DNA of 19,309 bases from CAZIWJ01 sp964542855 (GCA_964542855.1 CAZIWJ010000042.1:1-19309), one strand, 5' to 3'. Counted from the stretch's first letter, positions 6,631 through 14,943 are shown. Notes: generated by a model from the letters alone, not told the origin. A program made the numbers and translations.

Positions 6631-7268
6631 TGAACCGAGTACTCCAGGATACCCTTTCCCGATCGTTTAATGAAGAACAACTCCGGCAGTTCCGCGAAAG
6701 TGATCAGTACGCCTACATTAACCAGCAGAACCGCGGGATCAGCATCTGGGAACGCTTTATGCAATGGCTTTCCCAACAGCTTTCAGGCCTTTTAGGTAGT
6801 GGGCAGGGGAGTAATAACGTAATAGAGTACATCATTATCGGTATCGCCGCCCTCTTCCTGGTTTACGTTATCCTGCGGCTGTTTAACATTGATGCCGTAG
6901 GCCTGTTTACCGGCGGTAGCAAGCGGGGGCAGCCGGTGGTGTTTACAGCGGAAGAAGATATTCATGGCGTAAACTATACCGAAGAAATCGATTCGGCATT
7001 ACAGGAAGGTAATTACCGCAGGGCTGTGCGCCTCAGCTACCTGCAGGCCCTGAAATTGCTGAACGACCAGCAGCACATCGAGTGGCGCAGAGATAAAACC
7101 AACCAGGATTACCTGGGCGAAATCCGGAACCGGGAAATCAGGGAGCAGTTCAACAGCCTGAGTTACTACTTTGCCTACGCCTGGTACGGCAACTTCCCCG
7201 TTACCCGGCAGTTATACGATACCATTAACCAGCGTTCTTCCACCCTGCAACAAGTACTGAAGTCATGA
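6630..7268 (+). CDS. DUF4129 domain protein
   Basis: The 212-aa product has a polar N-terminus (1-64), one membrane segment (about 65-85) and a C-terminal DUF4129 domain (about 118-205) with the typical NYRRAVRLSYLQALKLL, HIEWRRDKTNQDYL and YYFAYAWYGNFPV. DUF4129 occurs beside MoxR, DUF58 and transglutaminase-like genes and its biochemical role is unknown. Relatives usually begin with a cleavable signal peptide before the polar N-terminal part; here none is present and the frame cannot be extended, because a stop lies 18 nt upstream of the start. The start overlaps the previous stop by one base and the stop overlaps the next start (ATGA), so translation is coupled. Confidence 0.85.
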   Translation: MNRVLQDTLSRSFNEEQLRQFRESDQYAYINQQNRGISIWERFMQWLSQQLSGLLGSGQGSNNVIEYIIIGIAALFLVYVILRLFNIDAVGLFTGGSKRGQPVVFTAEEDIHGVNYTEEIDSALQEGNYRRAVRLSYLQALKLLNDQQHIEWRRDKTNQDYLGEIRNREIREQFNSLSYYFAYAWYGNFPVTRQLYDTINQRSSTLQQVLKS

Positions 7269-8491
7269 AACTGCGAAGCTACCTGATTTTTATGCTGGCT
7301 TTCGTGGCCTTTGTGTGGGTAAGCTACCAGCAGCCGGAAGCAGTGAACTGGCGCGTTACTTACGATAAAGACGATAAAAATCCTTACGGTACCTTTACCC
7401 TCAATGAACTGCTGCCCGGTTTATTTCCTGAACAGCCCCTGGCACGGGTAAACCGCACGTTTTATGAGCTGGTTCGCGAAGATAATTTTTCGGGTAACCT
7501 CATCAGTTTATCGCAACGCTTTTACACTGATGATGCCGAAGCCGAAGCGCTGATGGATTTTGTGCACGCCGGCAACCGGGTTTTTCTCGCCTCCGATGCT
7601 TTTACCGGCCAGCTGGCCGATACACTGGGCGTTTCAACCAATACCCGCTTACTGGCCTCTCCCCTTCCCGACGGCAAAGGTGCCAGCGATACTGTTCAGT
7701 TTTATTTCACCCGGCAACCCGAACAACTTTATGACTTTAATGCCCGCGGGCTGGGAGCCTGGTTCGACAGCCTCGATACCCGAACCACTCGCGTGCTGGC
7801 GGCCAGTACAACTAACGATCGCCCGGTACTGCTGGAAATACCCTACGGAAAAGGGGCTTTTTACTTGTGTACTGTGCCCCTCACTTTCACTAATTATCAT
7901 TTTCTGCAGAAGGGCAACGCATTCTTTATTGCCGGCATGCTGAACCGGCTGCCGGTTGCTCCCACTACGTTCACGAACTATTACGAAGTAGGCCGGTTGG
8001 AACCCACAACCCCGCTGCGGTTTATTTTACAAACGCCGCCGTTGCGTTGGGCCTGGTACATCGGGCTGGTGGGGTTAGCCCTGTTTATTGTGATTGAAGC
8101 CCGGCGCAAGCAGCGGGTAATTCCGGTTGTGGAGCCGCCCCGGAACGACAGCCTAACCTTTGCCAAAACCATTGGAAGGTTATACTACCTGGAAAAAGAT
8201 CATACCGACCTGGCCCGGAAAAAGATGATTTACTTTCTGGAAGATATCCGGTCGCGCTATTTTGTACGAACCGATGAACTGAACGAGCAACTGGCCGAAC
8301 AGCTGGCTGCCAAAACCGGGGGCGACCAGGAAAAAATCAGTAGCCTGCTGGCCCTGTTCCGGCAGGTGCAGCAGCAGGACCGGATTCCGGAATCTACCCT
8401 GTTAACCATTAATAACAAAATTGAAGAATTTTACACATGGATACACCCTTCGAAAACCGAATCGACTTTACCGAACTCAAAGAAAAAGTAG
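7265..8491 (+). CDS. DUF4350 domain membrane protein
   Basis: The 408-aa product has an N-terminal membrane anchor (4-20), the DUF4350 region with TYDKDDKNPYGTFTLNELLP (32-51), an extracytoplasmic domain (about 55-255) resembling a GATase-like or periplasmic sensing fold with FVHAGNRVFLASDAF, IPYGKGAFYLCTVPLTFTN and NAFFIAGML, a second membrane segment (about 262-279) and a cytosolic helical tail (290-408) rich in charged residues. The architecture puts the large domain outside and the tail next to the MoxR ATPase. The biochemical function of DUF4350 is unknown. It overlaps DUF4129 by 4 nt and the MoxR gene by 55 nt, which argues for strict co-expression. Confidence 0.85.
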   Translation: MKLRSYLIFMLAFVAFVWVSYQQPEAVNWRVTYDKDDKNPYGTFTLNELLPGLFPEQPLARVNRTFYELVREDNFSGNLISLSQRFYTDDAEAEALMDFVHAGNRVFLASDAFTGQLADTLGVSTNTRLLASPLPDGKGASDTVQFYFTRQPEQLYDFNARGLGAWFDSLDTRTTRVLAASTTNDRPVLLEIPYGKGAFYLCTVPLTFTNYHFLQKGNAFFIAGMLNRLPVAPTTFTNYYEVGRLEPTTPLRFILQTPPLRWAWYIGLVGLALFIVIEARRKQRVIPVVEPPRNDSLTFAKTIGRLYYLEKDHTDLARKKMIYFLEDIRSRYFVRTDELNEQLAEQLAAKTGGDQEKISSLLALFRQVQQQDRIPESTLLTINNKIEEFYTWIHPSKTESTLPNSKKK

Positions 8492-9411
8492 CGGCAATCC
8501 GCCAGTCGGTAGGGCAGGTAGTGATCGGGCAGCAAAACATGCTCGACCTTATTATTACTGCTTTACTGGCCGACGGGCATATTTTACTGGAAGGGGTACC
8601 GGGGGTAGCCAAAACACTAACGGCCAAGCTGGTGGCCCGTACCATCCATGCCGACTTTTCCCGCATTCAGTTCACCCCCGACCTGATGCCATCTGATGTT
8701 ATAGGCACCCTGGTATTCGATAGCAAGAAGGAAGAATTCACCTTTCGCAAGGGCCCTATTTTCGCTAACATGGTGCTGATCGACGAAATTAACCGCTCGC
8801 CGGCTAAAACGCAGGCCGCCCTGTTCGAAGTGATGGAAGAACGCCAGATTACCCTCGACGGCCAACAACATACTTTCTCTCCCCCCTTTATGGTACTGGC
8901 AACGCAAAACCCCATTGAACAGGAAGGTACTTACCGCCTGCCCGAGGCCCAGCTCGACCGTTTCCTGTTTAAGATATCGGTCGATTATCCTACCCAGCAG
9001 GAAGAGGAAACCATTTTGCATAATGCCCACCGCCAAACGAGCCGCCAGTCGCTGGAAAATATTCAGCCCCTGCTAACCACCGATGAGCTAACCCGCTTCC
9101 GCGATATGGCCTACCAGGTGCACGTGGAGCAGGGCATTATTTCGTACATTGCCACGCTGGTGCAGCAAACCCGCAACGATCCGGCCCTGTACCTGGGAGC
9201 TTCTCCCCGGGCTTCAGTGGCCTTGCTGAACGCCTCCAAGGCTTATGCGGCACTAAACGGACGCGATTTTGTAACCCCGGAAGATGTGAAGTTCGTGGCT
9301 TTACCCGTTCTAAGCCACCGGATTATTCTTTCTCCCGAAAAGGAAATGGAAGGCAGCACAGAAAAACAGGTAGTTAACGACTTACTGGCCAAAGTAGAAA
9401 TTCCGCGCTGA
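8437..9411 (+). CDS. MoxR family AAA+ ATPase
   Basis: The 324-aa product is a cytosolic AAA+ ATPase of the MoxR branch: Walker A GVPGVAKT (53-60), LMPSDVIGT (83-91), Walker B MVLIDEINR (112-120), sensor 1 in ATQNPIEQEGTY (Asn158), PEAQLDRFLF (169-178) and sensor 2 in GASPRAS (254-260). Length and motif order are normal for the family. MoxR ATPases act as chaperones that insert cofactors or assemble protein complexes, often with a von Willebrand A-type partner. Here the partner is the DUF58 protein, whose start overlaps this stop by one base (TGATG), and the likely clients are the membrane proteins encoded just upstream. The gene begins 55 nt inside the DUF4350 gene in another frame. Confidence 0.93.
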   Translation: MDTPFENRIDFTELKEKVAAIRQSVGQVVIGQQNMLDLIITALLADGHILLEGVPGVAKTLTAKLVARTIHADFSRIQFTPDLMPSDVIGTLVFDSKKEEFTFRKGPIFANMVLIDEINRSPAKTQAALFEVMEERQITLDGQQHTFSPPFMVLATQNPIEQEGTYRLPEAQLDRFLFKISVDYPTQQEEETILHNAHRQTSRQSLENIQPLLTTDELTRFRDMAYQVHVEQGIISYIATLVQQTRNDPALYLGASPRASVALLNASKAYAALNGRDFVTPEDVKFVALPVLSHRIILSPEKEMEGSTEKQVVNDLLAKVEIPR

Positions 9412-10742
9412 TGGGCCCGCTTCAATCGTTTTACTTACCGTCTCGTTTTTTCCAGGTAATTGGCGGCCTGGTTGCTTTATTTACCCTGAGCTTTGGCCTA
9501 CCGGGACTGTATAATATTGCCCTTATCCTGTTTTTTGCCACGGTGGTGCTAACGGGAATCGATATCCTGTTGCTTTACCGCCCCGGAAGCCGGTTAACGG
9601 CCAGGCGGCAAATCGCCAAATTGCTAAGCAACGGCGACGATAACCCGGTTTCTATTCATTTGTCTGGCACTTACCCTTTTCCGGTCCGGGTTACGGTTAT
9701 TGATGAACTGCCTCCACAGTTACAGATCAGGGACTTTAAACGCCGGCTGCACCTGCCTGCCAGGAGTAAGGAAAGTGTGCAGTACACCGTACACCCGGTG
9801 AAGCGGGGGAATTACCCGTTCGGATACGTAAATTTATTTGCTGAATCTCCCCTCGGACTGGTTCAGCGCCGGTTTCGTGCTGCCCAACCGCAGAACATCC
9901 CCGTGTACCCTTCGTTCCTTCAAATGCGCAGGTACGAACTCATTGCTTTCTCCAGTAACCTTTCCGATTACGGGCTGAAAAAAATCAGGCGCATCGGGCA
10001 CAATATAGAATTTGAAACCATTAAAGAATACGTGCCCGGTGATGATTACCGCACGGTAAACTGGAAGGCTTCGGCACGAAGGGGTAACCTGATGGTAAAC
10101 CAGTACCAGGACGAACGCTCGCAGCAGGTGTACATGCTTATCGACAAGGGCAGGGTGATGAAAATGCCTTTCGAGCAAATGACGCTGCTCGACTATGCCA
10201 TCAATGCCACGCTGATGATGAGCAATATTGCCCTGAAAAAAGACGACAAAGCCGGGCTGCTTACCTTTAGCCAGCGTACCGACAGCTTTATTCCCGCCAG
10301 CCGCCGGGGAAAGCAGCTGAAAGTAATCCAGGAAACCCTGTACAGCGAACAAACCGATTTCCGGGAGCCAGACTTCGAGCGGTTGTACGTACACGTGAAG
10401 CATCATATTCGGCAGCGCAGCCTGCTGATGGTGTTTACCAATTTTGAAACCCTTTCTTCCGCCCACCGGCAGCTGCCTTATTTTCGCCGGCTGGCTAAAC
10501 AGCACCTGGTTGTAGTGGTATTTTTTGAAAATACCGAACTGGATGAACGGGTTAATACCCCGGCCGGAAACCTGGAAGAAGTGTACCAGAAAACCATCGC
10601 CGAAAAATTCCAGTTCGAAAAGAAGCTGATTGCCCGCAAGTTTAACCAGTACGGTATTTACACGGTGCTTACCTCGCCCGGTAACCTTTTGGTAAATACC
10701 CTAAACAAGTACCTGGAGCTGAAAGCCAGGGGATTGATTTAG
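9411..10742 (+). CDS. DUF58 family protein (vWA-like MoxR partner)
   Basis: The 443-aa product has two N-terminal membrane segments (about 15-34 and 36-56), an extracytoplasmic or linker beta domain (about 65-170) and a C-terminal DUF58/vWA-like domain. The hallmark GDDYRTVNWKASAR is at 210-223, followed by MLIDKGRVMKMPF (242-254) and DKAGLLTFS. The metal site of canonical vWA domains (DxSxS) is not preserved: the first strand ends IDKGR, which may be normal for this Bacteroidota branch. DUF58 proteins are genetically linked to MoxR ATPases and are thought to work with them; the client is not known. This is the last gene of the operon; 85 nt separate it from the next gene and no clear terminator is seen. 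Confidence 0.9.
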   Translation: MGPLQSFYLPSRFFQVIGGLVALFTLSFGLPGLYNIALILFFATVVLTGIDILLLYRPGSRLTARRQIAKLLSNGDDNPVSIHLSGTYPFPVRVTVIDELPPQLQIRDFKRRLHLPARSKESVQYTVHPVKRGNYPFGYVNLFAESPLGLVQRRFRAAQPQNIPVYPSFLQMRRYELIAFSSNLSDYGLKKIRRIGHNIEFETIKEYVPGDDYRTVNWKASARRGNLMVNQYQDERSQQVYMLIDKGRVMKMPFEQMTLLDYAINATLMMSNIALKKDDKAGLLTFSQRTDSFIPASRRGKQLKVIQETLYSEQTDFREPDFERLYVHVKHHIRQRSLLMVFTNFETLSSAHRQLPYFRRLAKQHLVVVVFFENTELDERVNTPAGNLEEVYQKTIAEKFQFEKKLIARKFNQYGIYTVLTSPGNLLVNTLNKYLELKARGLI

Positions 10743-10827
10743 CGTTAGTTCCGTAATTTTCATTCCACAAGCATGAAATTGATAATGGAAATCATTAATT
10801 TATAAGGGAAAACCAACTATATACGCT

Positions 10828-11679
10828 ATGGAATCTATTTTTATCACCGGAGCAACCGGCAACATTGGGAGCCACCTGGTTAAACTGCTCCTCCGTGATT
10901 CCGAGCCTTTTACAGCGGGGTTGAAGCGGGAACCTGAAACTCATCCCCCGTACGCTTACCGGGTATTCGACTTTAATGATAAGCAATCCATGACCGATAC
11001 CTTTCGTGGGTTTCATACCCTGTTCCTTATTCTTCCGGTAGCAGACCATATTCTGGAGATGGGGCAAAATGCCCTGGAAGCGGCCATGGATGCCGGCATA
11101 CAACACATTGTTCATTCCAGTGCGGCAGGAGCCAACCCTGATTCGGAATTCCCTCTGCTCCGGGCCCACGGAATAATTGACGACTGGGTCATTACCAGCG
11201 GACTGAAGTATACCATTACCCGGCCTTCTTCTTTCATGCAGAATTACGCCTCCGTATTCGGGAATAGCATTAAACAGGGAGCAGTATATTCTGCTGCCGG
11301 TAAGGGAAAAAGTGCCTGGATTGATGTGCGCGATATTGCCGAGGTAAACGCAGAAATTATCAAAAACCCCATTGCCTACAAGAACAAGGTTTACACCCTC
11401 ACCGGGAACGAGGTGTTTTCAACCGTGGAAGGACTGCAAAAAATATCGGACATTATTAAAAGGCCCATTCAGTACGTTGAAGTACCACAACAAGCAGTTA
11501 ACGAAACCATGAAGCAGTACGGCATGTCGGAAAAAGTGGTGGAGATGATTGCCAGCATGGATGAGGCCACCCGGAAGGGATACTTCGCCAAAGCCTCGCA
11601 CGACCTGGAAAAAATCCTGCACCGGCAGCCCATCTCATTCCGCGATTACGTGAAGGAAAACCAGCAGAACTGGAATTAG
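10828..11679 (+). CDS. NmrA-like NAD(P)-binding oxidoreductase (atypical SDR)
   Basis: The 283-aa product opens with a Rossmann strand and dinucleotide-binding motif, IFITGATGNIGSHL (Gly8, Gly11, Gly14). HIVHSSAAGAN (93-103) and YTITRPSSFMQNY (128-140) follow, typical of NmrA-like atypical short-chain dehydrogenases and quinone-oxidoreductase-2-like enzymes. The catalytic YxxxK of classical SDRs is not apparent, which fits the atypical branch; such proteins can be NAD(P)H-dependent reductases or redox sensors, and the substrate cannot be told from sequence. No signal peptide, so cytosolic. It lies 85 nt downstream of DUF58 and may have its own promoter. A perfect inverted repeat begins at its stop codon. 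Confidence 0.85.
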   Translation: MESIFITGATGNIGSHLVKLLLRDSEPFTAGLKREPETHPPYAYRVFDFNDKQSMTDTFRGFHTLFLILPVADHILEMGQNALEAAMDAGIQHIVHSSAAGANPDSEFPLLRAHGIIDDWVITSGLKYTITRPSSFMQNYASVFGNSIKQGAVYSAAGKGKSAWIDVRDIAEVNAEIIKNPIAYKNKVYTLTGNEVFSTVEGLQKISDIIKRPIQYVEVPQQAVNETMKQYGMSEKVVEMIASMDEATRKGYFAKASHDLEKILHRQPISFRDYVKENQQNWN

Positions 11680-11733
11680 GATACCTGTAAATATTTACGC
11701 GTATAAAAGTATATTCAAAACTACAGGTATCCT
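11678..11733. repeat. 12-bp perfect inverted repeat at the end of the SDR gene
   Basis: AGGATACCTGTA (11678-11689) is the reverse complement of TACAGGTATCCT (11722-11733), with a 32-nt AT-rich loop. The left arm shares two bases with the TAG stop. No T run follows, so this is not a standard terminator; it may be an mRNA 3' stabiliser or a regulatory site. Confidence 0.75.
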
Positions 11734-11993
11734 GTGGTTAGCCGGGCCCGGGTATAAAGCAAGCAACCTTCCCGGTCAGCAACTGACTAATCGTACCTGC
11801 CACGTGTGGCGTGCCGCAACCCGGCAAATACCAACCAGGATTGATTGGTCGTGTACACGAAGAGCACTTGTACGTGGGGTAACCTTTTATTTTAGTGCGC
11901 CAGGTTCAGTACTACGTGCTGTATGTAACCGGTTACTTCAGAATTCCGGTTACTGACGTACATAAAGGCTTTTTTTCTAAATTTATCATTGCA
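11734..11993. other. Convergent intergenic spacer with a terminator-like end
   Basis: The region between the converging SDR and tenA genes holds no convincing gene. A 55-codon minus-strand frame (11741-11905) has no start codon. At the tenA end, GTAACCGG (11925-11932) pairs with CCGGTTAC (11946-11953); flanking TATGT and ACATA can add pairs across a bulge, and seven T follow at 11970-11976, so this may end the plus-strand transcript. Confidence 0.4.
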
Positions 11994-12650
11994 TTAAACC
12001 TTCCAGCTTTCCTGGTTATACGCACTGTCCCAGAACATCCATTCCATTTTTGAAGATTTAATAAATGCCCGTTCCATATCTTCCAATGTGGCTTCGGATG
12101 CTGTTTCAGCATACTGATTAGTAATGTGAACTGCCTTGTTCACTGACTCAGCAAATGCCTCCCCACCGTAAGTATTGATCCATTCCTGGTAGGGATTTTC
12201 CTGTTGAGCATCCTGTTTACCAAGAATGTAATCGCCTATTTCCTTGTAAATGGTAAAACACGGCAGTACCGCCGCCAGGCCCTCTTCCAGTGAACCGTTG
12301 CACACCACTTTCGTCAGGTAGCTGGTATACAATTCACAGGTAGGAGAAGGTTCAACGTGTTCTTCCTGGTTATTCAGAAAGCTTTGGTGCAGGGCATTTT
12401 CCACGCTGATGATCCCGGTTGCCGCATCCAGGAAAAACCGGGTGTGATCCGGATCTTTACATTTCACCCCGGTGGTAGCCAGTATTTTTTTGTATTCAGC
12501 CAGGTACAACGCATCCTGCTGGATGTAAAAATGAAAGGTCTGTTCGGGTAGCGTACCTTCTATTAGCTCGTGAATAAAGGGCTGTTTCTTAATGGCATCC
12601 AGGATAAAATCAGTCTGCTTTTCTACTTGTAAGAACCAGTTGCTCATCAT
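11994..12650 (-). CDS. tenA: Thiaminase II / aminopyrimidine aminohydrolase TenA
   Basis: The 218-aa cytosolic product has the normal TenA length and the full active-site set: Asp46 in YIQQDALYLAEY, the catalytic Cys131 in LPCFTIYKEIGDY with Tyr135, Tyr161 in WINTYGGEAF, and Glu203 in KMEWMFWDSAY (counterpart of Glu205 in the Bacillus enzyme). TenA hydrolyses aminopyrimidine thiamine breakdown products to HMP for salvage, and can cleave thiamine. It stands alone here: no other thiamine gene is nearby, and no TPP riboswitch signature (CTGAGA and its partner box) is visible in the upstream 350 nt. Two adjacent ATG codons offer starts at 12650 and 12647; the choice does not matter. Confidence 0.92.
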   Translation of the reverse strand: MMSNWFLQVEKQTDFILDAIKKQPFIHELIEGTLPEQTFHFYIQQDALYLAEYKKILATTGVKCKDPDHTRFFLDAATGIISVENALHQSFLNNQEEHVEPSPTCELYTSYLTKVVCNGSLEEGLAAVLPCFTIYKEIGDYILGKQDAQQENPYQEWINTYGGEAFAESVNKAVHITNQYAETASEATLEDMERAFIKSSKMEWMFWDSAYNQESWKV

Positions 12651-13003
12651 TATTTAATTGAAAAGGTTGAAAAGATTTAGCTTGTATTTAATTATTCTAT
12701 CCGTCAAGTAAGCCAATTTTTAAGGGATTCACGCAGTTGTCGGGGCAAAGCGTATAAACCGTAGCGCTACATTGTTAGTCTACTCAAAGCGTTTCTGCTC
12801 TTCCTACAAGATAAATAAATACGATTAGCATTGAGAAAACCCCTCCAACCTGGTTGTTATAAAACAGCAAAGCGGTGCAGAAAGGCCGCTGCACCGCTTT
12901 ACCGTATTCGGTTGGCAATCGCCCATTTTTTTCAACTTCTCAAACAAAAAGACGTTTTGAAATTTGCGATTGTTCGTGTTTCGCAGCCATGTTTTGATTT
13001 ACC
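12651..13003. other. Intergenic region between tenA start and hflC stop
   Basis: No gene is supported here. The tenA upstream part holds a 10-bp palindrome GTAGCGCTAC (12761-12770) flanked by two copies of CAAAGCGT (12746-12753 and 12785-12792), a possible regulatory site. The hflC-proximal part holds the terminator described separately. Confidence 0.4.
12862..12900 (-). terminator. Terminator of the hflKC transcript
   Basis: AAAGCGGTGCAG (12869-12880) and CTGCACCGCTTT (12889-12900) form a perfect 12-bp stem with an 8-nt loop. On the minus strand the stem is followed by TGCTGTTTTAT, a moderately T-rich tail. It lies about 100 nt downstream of the hflC stop. Confidence 0.65.
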
Positions 13004-13945
13004 TCAATTACTACTTCTTAAATACTTATACAACTCACTGTCGGTTGATAAAATTACGGTTGTTTTATCATCAAACGTTTTTTGGAAAGTTTCCATCGAC
13101 TTTAAGAAAGTATACAGTTTTCTTGACTGATTATTCTTATCGTAAGCCTTTGCATAAATTGAGGCGGCGACGGCATCTGCCTTACCTTTAATTTCTTCGG
13201 CTCTTCTAAAAGCTTCTGACTGGATAGCTTTCAGCTCTCTTTCTTTTTCTCCATTAATTCTTGAAGCTTCTCCCTGGCCTTCAGACCTAAACTTATCTGC
13301 TATTCTAAATCGCTCACTTTTCATCCGCTCGTAAACCTGGGTTCTAACTTCTTCCACGTAATTTATTCGTTTAAACCGGAAATCTAAGATGGCTATTCCC
13401 AGGTCCTGAGCCTGCAAACTGGCAGATTCCTGGATGTATTCCTGGATGCTGTCGCGCCCTACGGTAATTTCTACCAGGCTGTCTTCAACAATTTCACTGA
13501 TCGCTCCACTGGAAATGGGGGTTCGGTTGCTTGTTCTAACTACCTCTTCGAGATAGTTATTTGCCACAAAGTTTCTGGTTTCCCCGTCTAAAATATCATC
13601 TAAACGAGATTGAGCACCTCTTTCGTTGGTTAGACGCTTATAAAATTGCAAAGGATCCACAATTTGCCAACGGGCGTAAGTATCTACGAAAATAAATTTT
13701 TTGTCTTTTGTCGGTACCTGATTCGGATCTCCATCCCACTCCAGGTAGCGTTTTTCAAAAAAATTAGCTTTCTGGATAAATGGAATTTTAAATTGAACGC
13801 CCGCTTCGGTAATAGCATCACCTACCGGCTTACCAAACTGCGTAACAACGACCTGTTGCTCTTCATTTACCACATAAAAACCCTGTGCTACTACAGTTAA
13901 AACAATCAGGGAAGCTATTACTATTATTATTGCACTTTTTTTCAT
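13004..13945 (-). CDS. hflC: HflC, SPFH-domain modulator of FtsH
   Basis: The 313-aa product has one N-terminal membrane segment (about 5-25) and an SPFH/band 7 domain facing outside (about 25-200), starting FYVVNEEQQVVVTQFGKP, with YLEWDGDPNQVPTKDKKFIF and QAQDLGIAILDFRFKRINY, then a long charged helix (ERMKSERFRIADKFRSEGQG, and EKERELKAIQSEAFRRAEEI) and the C-terminal FDDKTTVILSTDSELYKYL. These are the marks of HflC. With HflK it forms a cage around the FtsH membrane protease and restrains or guides its proteolysis. It lies 26 nt downstream of hflK in one transcript; ATG is well defined. Confidence 0.93.
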   Translation of the reverse strand: MKKSAIIIVIASLIVLTVVAQGFYVVNEEQQVVVTQFGKPVGDAITEAGVQFKIPFIQKANFFEKRYLEWDGDPNQVPTKDKKFIFVDTYARWQIVDPLQFYKRLTNERGAQSRLDDILDGETRNFVANNYLEEVVRTSNRTPISSGAISEIVEDSLVEITVGRDSIQEYIQESASLQAQDLGIAILDFRFKRINYVEEVRTQVYERMKSERFRIADKFRSEGQGEASRINGEKERELKAIQSEAFRRAEEIKGKADAVAASIYAKAYDKNNQSRKLYTFLKSMETFQKTFDDKTTVILSTDSELYKYLRSSN

Positions 13946-13957
13946 AATTTTTTTAAT

Positions 13958-13972
13958 AAGTATCAGATACTT
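13958..13972. repeat. 15-bp odd palindrome between hflK and hflC
   Basis: AAGTATCAGATACTT is a perfect palindrome around one central base and fills half of the 26-nt hflK-hflC spacer. The centre is too tight for an RNA hairpin loop, so a protein-binding site is conceivable, but chance is possible in AT-rich DNA. Confidence 0.5.
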
Positions 13973-14943
13973 TATTTTGAGGATGCAGGGTTTACCTGTA
14001 GTAAGGGCAACAGGTTGTTGCCTTCTTCATCCATGATGATTCTATCACCTAATTTTGGCACCACTTCCTGCATAGTTTCCAGGTAAATCCTGCTTTTGGT
14101 TACTTCAGGGGCTTTGATGTACTCTGAATAAAGAGCATTGAAACGGGTGGCTTCACCTCGCGAGTTATTCACTCGCTCGGTTGCATACCCCTCTGCTTTT
14201 TGAATGGTTTCTTCTGCCTGTCCCCTGGCCTTGGGGATAACTTTATTGTATTCCGATCTGGCCTGGTTTATCAGTGTTTCCTTTTCCTGTTGTGCCTCAT
14301 TCACTGCGTTAAATGCCGGCTTTACCGTTTCAGGAGGTGTTACATCCTGCAATACCACCTGCTCTACACGAATGCCCAATTCATATTCATTCGATAAGTC
14401 CTGGATAAGTGTTTTCAGTCTACCTGATATTTCAGAGCGGCCCACAGTTAATATTTCGTTTACCGTGCGATCACCTACAATTTGCCTCATCCCGGCTTCG
14501 GTAATATCCCTTAAAGTATTGTCGGGATCCCTTACTTTAAAGAGATAATTATATGGTTTATCGATCCTGTACTGAACTACCCATTCCACATCCGCTAAAT
14601 TCAAATCGCCGGTCAACATCAGGGATTCACCTTCAGCACCTCTTTTACTAAAAGTTGACTGCACGCCAACACTGGTAGTCCTGAAGCCGAATTCCTGCTT
14701 TTGTTGCCTTTCTACGGGCACTTTGTACACCTCTTCTATAAAAAAGATTTTATAATTTAAACCCGATTCAAGGGTTCTGTTGTATTTACCCAGGCGGGTA
14801 ACTACCCCTACCTCTTCAGCTCCTACCTGGAAGAACGTGTTGAAAAGGATAATTAAAACCACTGCCGCTATTGCAATGACCTTTATGTTATTTCCTATTT
14901 TTTGAAATAAATAGCCAAACTTAGAATTTTCGTTATCTGCCAT
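13972..14943 (-). CDS. hflK: HflK, SPFH-domain modulator of FtsH
   Basis: The 323-aa product has a short cytosolic N-terminus, one membrane segment (about 21-38) and an SPFH domain beginning VGAEEVGVVTRLGKYNRTL, with YKVPVERQQKQEFGFRT, WVVQYRIDKPYNYLFKVRD and LGIRVEQVVLQDVTPPETVK, followed by the long helix NEAQQEKETLINQARSEYNK with IPKARGQAEETIQKAEGYA. The order hflK-hflC is the standard one. It is shorter than the Escherichia coli protein (about 420 aa) because the Gly/Pro-rich N-terminal extension is missing, which is usual outside Proteobacteria. It acts with HflC on FtsH in membrane protein quality control. No convincing promoter box was found upstream. Confidence 0.92.
   Translation of the reverse strand: MADNENSKFGYLFQKIGNNIKVIAIAAVVLIILFNTFFQVGAEEVGVVTRLGKYNRTLESGLNYKIFFIEEVYKVPVERQQKQEFGFRTTSVGVQSTFSKRGAEGESLMLTGDLNLADVEWVVQYRIDKPYNYLFKVRDPDNTLRDITEAGMRQIVGDRTVNEILTVGRSEISGRLKTLIQDLSNEYELGIRVEQVVLQDVTPPETVKPAFNAVNEAQQEKETLINQARSEYNKVIPKARGQAEETIQKAEGYATERVNNSRGEATRFNALYSEYIKAPEVTKSRIYLETMQEVVPKLGDRIIMDEEGNNLLPLLQVNPASSK

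Noticed and set aside
8617..9036. Minus-strand frame of 139 codons across the MoxR gene
   Set aside because: It is a shadow of a gene with complete AAA+ motifs.
9834..10505. Minus-strand frame of 223 codons across the DUF58 gene
   Set aside because: Long but antisense to a clear DUF58 domain; its peptide shows no recognisable motif.
11741..11905. Minus-strand open frame of 55 codons with GCGTPHVAG and several cysteines
   Set aside because: There is no start codon and no known family; it lies in the spacer between convergent genes.
12651..12830. TPP riboswitch upstream of tenA
   Set aside because: Neither the CTGAGA box nor its conserved partner region is present.
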